Source: Cephalotus follicularis
Lineage: Eukaryota > Streptophyta > Magnoliopsida > Oxalidales > Cephalotaceae
Assembly (NCBI GenBank): GCA_001972305.1
Contig: BDDD01000902.1
Location: 62,001 to 126,000, forward strand
DNA length: 64,000 nucleotides
Direction of reading: 5' to 3'
A program made the translations under genes and the position numbers. Position 1 is the first letter of the stretch. Each line of letters starts with the position of its first letter. Under the pieces are notes generated by a model that worked only from the letters and a program-made list of their open reading frames with translations, made no database searches and was not told the origin of the DNA. This document shows positions 35,656 to 45,781 of this stretch, one piece after another.

Positions 35656-37964
35656 TCATACGATGAATAGAAAAAACGTATTACTTATGGGATCCTCATT
35701 ATTCAAGACAAAGAAGAAATCAAAATGAAAGAATGAGAAGGGTGTATTTGAAACTTTACCTTTTCCTTCTTCAGACTCCGAGGGTGAGCAGGTGGAGAGG
35801 GTCCTGCGGGATTGTTGAAAAGGGTTTGAAAGGTGATTTTTGTGGGAGAACGGTATTTTGTGAATTGATGAGTGCAATGAGGGTGTCTTTGGCTTTGATT
35901 CCTTTTTCTGACTAAAAGAAACCCAGACTTTAACACCTACGGTTCCATAACTAGTAGGTACTTCGGCATGAGCATAATCGATTTTCTGGTTAAATGAAGT
36001 ACGGGATATTTTTCCGAACTTTCCACATTCAGTTCTAGCTATTTCTGCACCTTGCAATCGACCTGAACAACATATACGAATGCCCTCAACTCCCTTACTC
36101 TTTCCTAATGGAAGATTTCTCACTAGCTGATTAAAAATGGAACGAAATGATCTTTTTTTGTTTCTCAGTTGAAGAGAGATGTCTTGAGCAATCAGAGAAG
36201 CACTTGAATAAACAGATCGGATCTTGACCGACTCAATTACGGTATTAGTACTTGTTCTTTTAGACACCAAAGATTGCATTTTGTTGACTTCATTCAGATA
36301 GGAGTTATACCCGTGTGGAATTCTTCTGTTACTCATTATGATCGCTAACATCAGGCCTGTTCCCTTTATAACTTGTTCCATCCCACTCCCACTAACACTC
36401 TCACCCTTGTTGTCACTGTTGTCGTTGTATATTAATTTGTCTATCAATTCCATAACCCTGTTATCTTTACCCATGAGGTTCCAACATTTGATCCTTAATT
36501 GAGAGAGGAGTTTTTCCCGTGCCTCCTCGGCAAAAGAGACGTTGTTATAAACCCCAAGCCCATCCCTTCCCCTCATAAAGACAGAGGTAGCACCAAAGAA
36601 AGGGAAGAGGGAGACGGTGCTTTTTGTTATTCCTATGGATGAGGAGGGAAGATGATTTGCTAACCTAATGGAGTGACTCAACCTCTTTTTCTCACTGGTG
36701 GAGCTCAAGCTTTCAACTAAAAAAGCAATGCAAGATCGTATTTTCTTATCATCTAAGCTTCTTCCCGGTGGACTGGTTCCACCAGACAGGGACAGGAAAT
36801 GATTGAGAACTAGAACAGGATCAAAATGCATTTCCTTCTTTGTACTCAATAAGTATTGCATGACAAAATAAGTCAAGGAGGGGCACACTCGCTCTTGCCC
36901 TTCAGAGAGGGAGACGGTCCTTTTAAGCATATGATCAGATCCAAAAGACTTGTTTTGGAAAAGAAAGTTGAGTAACTTGGTTTTTCTCAAGGAGTTCACA
37001 TCATTTTCTATTTGGAACTCTTTCGGAAGCTTGAAGATCCTAACTAGTTTAGATAGATTCTTCTCGCTTGACAACGGTGATCGGTCATAGCCAGCCTTCG
37101 TTTCTGTCCGAACCCGGATTCCCTTTCCCATGTCTTGCCCTTCCTTTCCTTCTTGTTTTTCTCCAAGACACCTAATTGGTCGCACTTTCCCAAATGTCCA
37201 CCAACGGCCCATATCCTTCCGGGGCTTGCTTCTTTCCCATCCTTTTGGTTGTCGGGTTCGACGGGGAACAAATAAATGAATGAATGTTCTTTTTGGAAAA
37301 TGTAGAATGGTAGACTTACCCAGACGAAAGCCAGTGGTCTGTCTCGTTGGTGGACGTATTGAACCCAAATAAGATCGAAGAACCACATCCTGATACACTA
37401 ATTCCCCATGAAAATTTAAAGAAAAAATTAGTCAAAGTCATGTCACACACACACACAAAAATCTCTGCAACATATTAATACAGTTATAGTAGTATAATCT
37501 CATGAAAGTTCAACATTAATACTAGCTTAAATTTGTTTCATAAAGATTCAACACATATTAAATAATACATCTGTTATTTAAACTTAAAAAAAGCTAATGG
37601 TAATAATTGTTAAAAACAAAGAATATTAGACAACAACAACAAAAAAATAGTTTCATAACATGTACAGAAAATCAGAAATGATGTGCCAATTCTAAGTTCC
37701 ACATTATTATAAAACCCAAAAAAAAGAGAGGAATGACAAGCGTATTTTTGGAAGTTGACCTTGAGACTCAGAGGGTGAGCAGAGTGTTCGGCGGCAGTGT
37801 TGAAAAGGGTTTATAAACTGACATCTGTCAATTGAAGATGGCGATGACATCATCATATTTGGCTTTGAAGTTAGGGTTTCTACGAAACGTGACGAAGAGT
37901 AAATCCTACCATGATAACAAGATCGCCCAAGAAGAAATGGACGCCAAATCGAATTCCCTCTCAT
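35656..37964 (-). CDS. RPS3: Nuclear-encoded mitochondrial ribosomal protein S3 with TRXO-derived presequence
   Basis: Predicted CDS: exon 1 is 37760-37964 and exon 2 is 37397 down to 35656 (648 residues), if the donor at 35759 is not used. Exon 2 is unmistakably plant mitochondrial S3, a small-subunit protein of the mitochondrial ribosome. It starts [20 protein letters not shown] and includes [48 protein letters not shown] and the C-terminal S3 domain with [20 protein letters not shown] and [11 protein letters not shown]. Mitochondrial S3 exon 1 (MARKGNP...) and its group II intron are absent; a presequence exon replaces them. The acceptor ATTAG/TG is formed from the old leucine-valine codons of S3, preceded by TTTTTTCTTT and a TTTGACTAA branch-like site (37428-37436). 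The native C-terminal end after SQKK is replaced by TRXO presequence-like codons. Alternative: a pseudogene, but 546 codons are open. Confidence 0.85.
35760..35905 (-). other. Exon 1B: truncated TRXO presequence copy fused in frame to RPS3
   Basis: From about 35905 the RPS3 reading frame passes into [16 protein letters not shown], then [22 protein letters not shown], and reaches a strong donor (AAAAG/GTAAAG). This aligns with exon 1A from its SKPN segment to its SESQ end, including [16 protein letters not shown]. The copy lacks the start methionine and first about 35 codons of 1A. Its donor is phase 1 and would splice in frame into the TRXO exon at 34660. The sequence downstream of both donors is also similar, which indicates a segmental duplication. 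Confidence 0.8.
37398..37759 (-). other. Predicted intron between presequence and RPS3 exon (362 bp)
   Basis: Runs from GTCAAC to GAATTAG on the minus strand. Its first about 300 bases are the copied TRXO intron 1 start. Its last about 20 bases still resemble mitochondrial S3 coding sequence (HGEL before VYQD). This shows that the present acceptor was created inside the transferred gene. Confidence 0.65.
37760..37964 (-). CDS. Exon 1A: mitochondrial targeting presequence (TRXO type)
   Basis: The exon starts [15 protein letters not shown] and ends [11 protein letters not shown] plus the first base of the next codon, then AAG/GTCAAC. It is rich in R and S, nearly free of acidic residues until its end, and has a typical import presequence composition. 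The MRGN start and the RRTLCS end match Arabidopsis TRXO1 (MKGN... and ...RRSLCS). I chose ATG 37964 over the in-frame ATG at 38006 for that reason; the upstream 14 codons come from a (GA)n tract. The phase-1 donor fits both the RPS3 exon acceptor at 37397 and the TRXO exon at 34660. The donor (GTCAAC) is weaker than that of copy 1B (GTAAAG). Confidence 0.75.
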
Positions 37965-38006
37965 TCTCTCTCTCTCTCTCTGTGGTGTGGAAGAGTGATG
38001 CAACAA

Positions 38007-39422
38007 ATGTTTTAGAGAATCAAAATAATCGGCTTAACTCAATTCTGGTTGCTTCAGGCCCAATAGGCGCAGGAGACCTCTTGTAGAAGTACTCTCTTGG
38101 CCCAAGGATGACTTGGACTTTGGGCCACTTTCCAACTTTCATCTGACAAATTGGGCCTTTTGTGATATTATCAAAAACTAATCTGCAATGAATCCGTCTA
38201 ATATCTAAAATATGAGAAATGCACTTTTGACCTTCAACTCAAATTTTGTGTCACAAATTAAAATAATATCTTCATCACTCCTCAGTCTACTATCACTGTA
38301 ACAATTATTGTTACCAGAATGTGGCTTTATCTTCTTAACTCTATCGTCACTAACTACTTAACCGTACAAATCCACCACCAGTCACCAAAAGCACCATTAA
38401 TTATCAACACCACCACGTATCAAACAAGTATCATCATCATCACAACAAGACCACTTCCCCCCACCCAATTGTGAGTGGTGTCCAAACGTGAAATTTGAGA
38501 TCAAGACCACTTCACCGATTTTATTACAAGCACTTACGGAATGCTAACTTGCTCTTGTTATTGTTTCTGCGCCATTTTTACTTAATGGTGCAAATGTTAA
38601 AATTTTTGAATGCATTCAGTATATAGTTTACGTAGTACACTAAACTAATAATATAACGTTATGTAAATATAATTAATTATATTTGTTATTAATTTATCTA
38701 ATAATTATCATTAATTATATTTATATGTTTAAACATTATTAGCGAAATAGATAATTACATAATGCACTGAATAGATGTAAAATTTTCTCATCCAAATGTT
38801 GAGCTAACTGGTATTGAAGGTTGTGCCAAATGCAGGAAGACTCAAAACTATGTAAGTGTATGACTTGTATCTTGCTAAGAAAAGAAATACTTCCTCTTGC
38901 TTCTAAACTATACCTACTTCATTCTATTCCTTAAGATTACGGCATATGTAGTTGTTAATAATATATTGTTTAAAATATTATATCAAGTTTATCTAATTTA
39001 GAATGCTAAGTATGCTATTTTTTAGAATATATCATAATATATTATGGTTTATTAGTTACTGAATTTTCGTAGATTCAATACACCAGTTTACTATTCATAC
39101 AATCTTATATTAAAATATACAATTTAGATTATAATTAAATACCCAACAACAGTTTCTTTACTGATATTAACTGGTTGAAAGCAAAAGTTCAATAGCATGG
39201 CTTGCATTTAATTAGTCCTGAATTTATGTTGGTGTTCAATTGCCTCCCACATGAACTTGACATTAATATAAACCAAATGATAAAAAGAGCATTTGCTCAC
39301 TTTGCAAAGCTCAGTTGACAGAGTAGTCACCGAGTTTTCCTTTCCCCACAGCAAAAATCCTAATTAAAGTTTTTCATAATCACCACAGCATCCATTAATT
39401 TATAGACAGAGTCGTGAAGTCA
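38007..39422. other. Intergenic region between BAM3 3' end and RPS3/TRXO 5' end
   Basis: It must hold the 5' region of the RPS3/TRXO transcript and the 3' region of BAM3, both minus strand. A CT/GA microsatellite at about 37966-37981 lies just upstream of the chosen start codon. No further gene is visible. Confidence 0.6.
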
Positions 39423-42400
39423 TTATTGCATGTGAAATGTACTAGGATGTTTAGCTTGTGCAAGCATTTGAACAACTTCTCTCATGGTTGGTCGCTCTAC
39501 ACTTTGCTCTTGAACACATAGCATTGCTACAAAGAAGACCTGCATTGCTTCATCAAGTGGAATGTTACTTAGCCTCTGATCCAGGATCTGTACCACTGCT
39601 TCTTTGTTGCAGTTGGTCTTCATCTTGGTCCATTGAACAATGTCTAGCCCTTCTTCTCCGAAATCACCAACTGGCCTTCGGCCTGTTATTAGCTCTAAAA
39701 TTACCACTCCGAAGCTGTACACATCACTCTTCTCGTCAACTTTTAATGTGTACGCGTACTCTGTAACAAGAATTGCTAAAAATGACTTCTTCTTCTTTCA
39801 AAGCTTACTACCTTAAACAAACTACTGGAAACCCATAAAGAAAGAACACTTGATTCTATCTTATCATTTCTTTAAGGAAGCGCAAATGTGTGTCTTATTT
39901 GTTATTTCTATGATCTATATATACGTATATGGATGTAGGCATTAGTCTTTAACAAGGGATATGAAAAGAATCAACACATCTCCCAAGTAAAGTAACAACT
40001 TATAAGTGCAAGGATAAGATATTTGTCTCCCACATGGCAAGCGAAAAAGTCAAAGAGGAGAATTTTCCTGTCTGTTAATGGAGCCTTTACTCTTCTTGGA
40101 CTCCACATGACTGCTTTCTACTTTGGTTCATAGTAAAGTATATTCTCCATATGATGAAGATAAGATTTTTTGTTTCCCAACCACAAAAATTTTACGTTGG
40201 TTCAAATCAAACGATTTAACTGATTACTCAAATGAGTGAGGACAAAAGTCTAATGCAATAGGTTTTATGTCCAATGCTACTATGACAATTTTTTTTTTTT
40301 TTTTTGCCAGCTATATGTTATGCTAGTATCTAGTAAAAGGTGTATATACCTGGAGCAATATAGCCGTAAGATCCAGCAATTGCAGACATGCACTCTGATG
40401 TTCCAGTATCTTGCAAAATCTTGGCAAGCCCGAAATCTGCTACATGAGCCTCAAACTCAGAGTTAAGTAAAATGTTATTTGACTTGACATCTCGATGGAT
40501 TATGAGAGGTGAACAGTCATGGTGCAAGTAGCATAGGCCTTTTGCAGCTTCTATCGCTATTTTCAACCTTGTTTCCCACTTGAGAAATCCACCTCTCTTT
40601 CCATGCAAAACCTCACCTAGGCTTCCATTAGGCATGTACTCGTATACAAGCAAATTGGTCTCTTTATTAGAGCAAAATGCCAGCAATCGAACGATGTTTC
40701 TGTGCCTTATCCTCCCCAATGTCTGAATTTCTGCAGAGAGACCACTGTCATGAGAAGAGCCTTTATTTATGCCCAACTTCTTCACTGCTACCTCTTCTCC
40801 ATTAGGCATCACACCTTGGTAGACAATTCCAGCTCCACCTCTACCTATTACATTGTTTTCCTTTACACACTCCAAGACGTCTTCACTTCCGAATTCCAAT
40901 TTTTGGAATGCACTGAGCTTCCAGGAATTTGAATTTTTTCGCACCTTCCGAGTTTTGATGATTGCCAATACAGCAAAAACCAAGGAACATGCTAATAGTC
41001 CCAAAGCAACAAGAAGCTTGAATTTTCCCGGGACGTGAGACCTGTTGCCATTTTGGTTGTGTAGCTGTAATGGTGAGGTTGATGAGGAGTAGTTGCATAG
41101 GTTCAAATTAGATCCACATAGCTGAGGGTTACCATCAAAGGATGTGGAGTTGAAGAAAGAATATTGTCCAAATTCAGGTATTGAACCAGACAAGTTGTTG
41201 TGAGAGAAATCTGCAGAGGTTAGGCTTCTAATGGAACCAATTTCTTTAGGGAGATTCTGGGTCAAATGGTTCCAAGAGATGTTGAGGTAATTGAGTATGT
41301 GAATTTGAGCAATTTGAACTGGTATTGGACCTGAGAGTTGGTTTTGGCTCAAGTCCAAATAAGTCAGTGAGAGACAATTACCCAACTCAGGAGGAATTAT
41401 GCCAGAGAAGTTGTTTCTACTCATATCCAACTTGAGAACACTTTTTAACTGACCTATTTCAGATGGAATTCTCCCTGTGAATTGGTTTCCATTTAGTAGC
41501 AATATCTGCAAGCTAGAAAAATATCCAATAGACGTAGGAAGTGATCCAGACAAGCGATTGTTCGAAAGATTCAGCTGACTGAGTTTTGAGATTGAGGGTA
41601 CCTTTCTTGGTTCTGGTGGAAGAAGTTTACTCAGATAATTGTTCTGCAGCTCCATGAGTATCAACTCTGGCAAGTGTAGAAACCCTTTTGGAATAGATCC
41701 ACTTAAATAATTCTGCCCCATCCGGACTCTTTGCAGTGTGTCACATTGACCAAGATCGTCAGGTAAGTCCCCAAACAAGAAATTCTTAAACATAATCAAT
41801 ATCTTGAGCCGTCTTCCAAAGCAGAGAGATTTAGGGACCACTCCAGTCAGCTTATTGGATGACAGATCAAGTTCAGTCAATCTACCTTTTTCTCCAAGCT
41901 TCCATGGAATTGATCCTGTGAAATTATTTTGCCAAAGTTTCAGGGTCTCCAATTCGGGTAGCTCTGCGATGAACTCTGGAATCTCCCCATGAAACTTGTT
42001 AATGAATAGGCTCAAGAGTTTGAGCTCACGTAGCGCCGATAACTCAAGTGGAATATCTCCTGTTAGCCCATTGTTTGAAAGATCTAGAGACCTCAAGCGA
42101 GTTAGATTTCCAAGCTGGGGAGGAATTGAGCCACTGAGCTCATTTGTTTGCAAAAAGAGAGTATCAATTTTGTTTAAATTTCCCAACTCTGGTGGAATTG
42201 AGCCCTTCAAGCTACAATTTGCAATGTCTAGATGAACCAGATTGACGAGCTTACCAAACTCAGGTGGGATTCCACCATTGTAATCATTGTAGTAACCAAG
42301 GAAAAGCTTCTCAAGTTTAGAAAGGTTACCGAGTTGAGCTGGTATGAAACCACCAAGATCATTTCCGGCAAGTGACAGATACTTGAGCTGCTCAAGACCT

Positions 42401-42981
42401 CCATAGATACTTGGAATCTCTCCAGTAAAGAAATTCCCGCCAAAGTTCAAGTACTTCAGCTTTGGAAGTTGAGTTACGCCAAATGGAAGTGTACCATTGA
42501 ACTCATTGTCATAAGAATCTAGCTCTTGAAGCTCTCTCAACTGAGAGAATTCCCAGTTCAATTGTCCACTGAAGAAATTCGAGGATAGGTTGAGGAACTG
42601 AAGCCTTGTTAGCTTGTGAATTTCTTGGGGAAACTCACCGCGGAAGTTGTTTCCAGAAACTGAAAGATTGACAATGCTGGCTAATTGGGTGATGACAGGT
42701 GAGAGAGAGCCAGAGATGTTAGAATTGGATATATCAAGATGAAGTACCGATCTGTTTAGGCTATCGCATCGGATGCCTGTCCAAGAACAGAGGAACCTGT
42801 AGTTTGATACATTCCAGCTATCGAGAGAGGGATCATGGGATTCAAATGATTGTTTGAGGGATACAAGGATTGAAGCTTGCCTTCTGAGAGAGAGAGTATG
42901 TAAAGAAAGTACTGAATGAAAAGTTGCGAGGAACACAAGTAGAGTAGAAAGGAGGACAACCCTCAAAGCGGAAGCAGCCAT
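39423..42981 (-). CDS. BAM3: CLAVATA1/BAM-class LRR receptor kinase, BAM3-like
   Basis: Two exons: 42981-40350 and 39760-39423, with a 589-bp intron (CCAG/GTATAT ... TTACAG). Together they encode 989 residues, close to the family's usual ~1,000. Order: signal peptide (1-26); N-cap with a CSWTGIRC cysteine pair; about 20 LRRs of the GxIPxxLGxLxxL type; transmembrane helix at about 654-675 ([20 protein letters not shown]); cytoplasmic kinase. Kinase motifs are intact: GRGGAG loop (~713), VAVKK lysine (~734), [14 protein letters not shown] and [12 protein letters not shown]. The intron splits the GAG of APE, and this conserved position confirms the junction. The HRD arginine marks it as an RD kinase. 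BAM3 in Arabidopsis perceives CLE45 in protophloem; the same role here is inferred from similarity. No disabling change is visible. Confidence 0.95.
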
Positions 42982-44774
42982 TGTTTTGGTATTGCTTGGA
43001 GTAGAGAAGGGGGGTTCTAGTTAGAGAAATAGAACCCAATTTATCTTCTTCTGTTTTTTATCATTTTGAAGAAAAAGCGGTGACCATTTCATTGAGTTCA
43101 ACAGCTTCAACGGAGTTAGTTTGCACAAGAATATACAGTAAAAGAGAGGATCTTTAGTATTGAATCTAAAGGCAAAACTCCACGTTAACAGCATCCAAGG
43201 TCATTTTTTTCTTTGGTTCAGTATGTTTTGGCTTCCTCCTTGCTTTACAAAAAGAAAAAGCAAAAGCAGCGATTCACTTAAAGATGTGTAGCCACAGACC
43301 GTTTGATAAACCAAAATTTATAATTCAGTTACTTTTCAAGCCAAGTTACTTATTTGCCCCCTTGCTCTTTTTGTTCCCCTCTTTTCTTCTATTAACAAAA
43401 AAAATTTGAATCTTCAATACCTACGTAACCAAATAAAAAATTTTAAAAATGGTTACAAAAAAAAAACATCAGCTGCATGTATATATCATGCCTAGAGATG
43501 CAGTGATAAAAAAAAGATTCAGTAAGCTGCCTATAAAACCGAAAAAAATGGGTTATTAACATAGTTCAAGCTTAGTAATAGTTCACAACCTACAGAATGA
43601 TCCTAGGTCTTGATACTTCTTTGTCACTTATCATTAAATTAGCATAATTAAGTTGAACTTTTTAAAATGAGTCTTATAAAGTCTTTTATAATTATCCCCA
43701 AAAGACCCTAAATTACATTATTACGTAAAATATCTTGGTGGGATTGGGATAATATGTTGTTATAGTGCCTCGTAGAAAAAGGTCTTTGACATAATTATTT
43801 ATAGATAAATGTTACTAAAAATTTTAACCTTATATTTTCCGTTCATGATCGTTCACGTCAAATGCTAGAAAAGTTATTTCACCGTGATTTTTTTTTGTGC
43901 ATTTTTCTCCTATTTGTTGATATGCATGAATAGTTAGAATGAGTAACATTCTGTTGCATCACAATTAATTGACATTATATTAATATAATAAAAAAGAAAA
44001 GCTTAATGTGAGTGTATATATCTGCCCTAAATGGGCAACCAATTAAGACGTCTTTGATGAAAATGACTTGGGAGAAAGTGTTAGGCTTTTGAGGATGAAA
44101 CGTAGAATGGTCTCTTAGGGGCATGCAGTTACTCTGTAAATCTTTCTTTTTAGGTGAATGACCTAGGTATTGGGGACCATCCCATCTTTTCTCTGTTAAT
44201 ATCTAGCAAAGCAATGCACAAGTATTGGAGGAGCCATCCACTTTAACTTTAGATCGCAAGGTGAAAAAGCAAAAGCAAGTTGGTGGGATCTTGGTGTATG
44301 CAGGGATTAATCACTTTATAATCTCTTTCACACTCCTTGCCTTCCTTTCTGTGATCTTGTTTCTATTTATTTTAATTGGGTCAATGTGCTAAAGATCATG
44401 GTTGGGGGATGGTAGCCCCGATCAAGAGGCCTCTTCTTTCAATTTGCGCCTGAAATCAAGGATGTAGACATAGCAAGATTGTGAAAAGTGCTTTAAGCAA
44501 TGAGAGATCAAATAATTGAATTTGTTTTGCTATGTTTTTTTAAGATGGCTGTCATAATAATTAGTGCAGGTCCTTGCTATGGAGCCCCTTAATTTGAAGC
44601 ATAAAAGGGAAGAAATGATTTGCAAAACGCTTGCGTAGGGAACATCATCAACTGAGTTTGAAACAGACACCTACATGTGCTCATTCATTTCTCCCGATAA
44701 GTTACTTTTTCAATCCCATCTACGGCTGCTTGTTTCCATACTCATATACATATTGATGGCGCGCGTGCGTGTGT
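42982..44774. other. BAM3 upstream region
   Basis: No coding sequence was recognised. This is the promoter and 5' UTR side of BAM3. A (GT)/(GC) rich tract lies at 44760-44774 directly before the retroelement. Confidence 0.6.
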
Positions 44775-44786
44775 ATATCTTTTACG

Positions 44787-45251
44787 TGTAAGGGTATGAT
44801 TTGTTGAGGAAACGTTCTATATGCTCTGAAAAACGGTATTTAGATGGTGTTTGATTGTTCTCCCAGCACAAAGAAAGCAAACTATCCGAAGGTGTAGGAG
44901 GTTTCACTCTCGGGGACTCTCCGATACTTAAGTCAGTGAAGGTAAAAAACAACAATAAGGTTCTTTGAGTATATGATATGAAAATGACGGACCTGTGTAA
45001 AATATTTGATTGCTCTATTTATACTGGAGTGTGAATGTAACTGTATTGCTTGACTTGTGGAGATAATTATTGTACCTCTAAAGAAATGCCGAATATCTCG
45101 TCATTTCACTGATTTTACGCCGGAGCGTTATTGTGCGTTATCTCTTCAGATTGTAAACGCCCGACCACATATTTGTAACTTTGGAGGACATTTGTCTTGC
45201 TCTCCCGAGGACACGTGGCAGTATCTATCGGGTAGAAATTATCCCATATCA
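44787..45251 (-). repeat. 3' LTR of the Tat element
   Basis: Plus-strand start TGTAAGGGTATG and end CCCATATCA. Matches 58679-59129 along its length, apart from small indels. On the minus strand a TATAAATAG box lies at about 45017-45026. Confidence 0.9.
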
Positions 45252-45781
45252 TATGCCCCCTGGTCTTCATTTTCTGGGCCGAACAGAGGATGAAGACCAT
45301 TTGCGGCTTGGCTTTGAGCAGGGCTTGTTATCCGTGCATAATGTGGACCATTTCGCCTATTGGGCCTTGCTAATCGGCCCAGGTCTGACATTTATTGTGA
45401 TGCGGCAAAGCAAAGGTCACTTTCGTTTCCTGTCTTTTCGGTTACCGCGCACAACATCTTCGTATCCCGCACTTGATTTGATGTGTTGATCTCAACCGTT
45501 CATCATTGCAGAGATCCAAAGGTCTGAAAGCGATATAGGGTTCTTTAAATTTCCTCTTTTTCTGGAGAAAGCTTATTTACCCTTCCTTATCTTCCAAAGC
45601 TCGTGTCCTCTAAGATTCTTCAACTTTCCCGACTTTCAAATACCTTTTTCTTCGGATTTATCTCGCAAAACTCTCAGGTGAACTGTCTTATCTTGTTCAT
45701 CTTGCAAATCTGTCCAGGTTTCCCAAGGTTTTTCTTGGCTCCTAAATTTCCATCCCTCTCTTTCTCTACACAAAGGTCGAG

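Larger units (their letters stand above)
35520..37890. repeat. Direct duplication of TRXO exon 1 and start of intron 1 flanking RPS3
   Basis: Copy A spans about 37440-37890 and copy B about 35520-35905. Plus-strand landmarks are shared in order: TAATA(C/G)TAGCTT, AAAGA(A/T)TTCAACA, CAACAACAACAAAAA or CAACGACAACAAAAA then GTTTCATA, ACATTATTAT or CTCATTATTC, and the exon sequence GAGGGTGAGCAG. Copies have diverged by substitutions and small indels. Between them is the RPS3 coding block of about 1.5 kb. The left edge of RPS3 falls in the intron 1A copy and the right edge in the exon 1B copy. Confidence 0.75.

Noticed and set aside
35656-37398. RPS3 block as an ordinary mitochondrial DNA insertion (NUMT)
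   Set aside because: No rpl16 or other mitochondrial neighbour is present, the native first exon and group II intron are missing, the frame is open for 546 codons, and both sides are TRXO sequence with working-looking splice sites.
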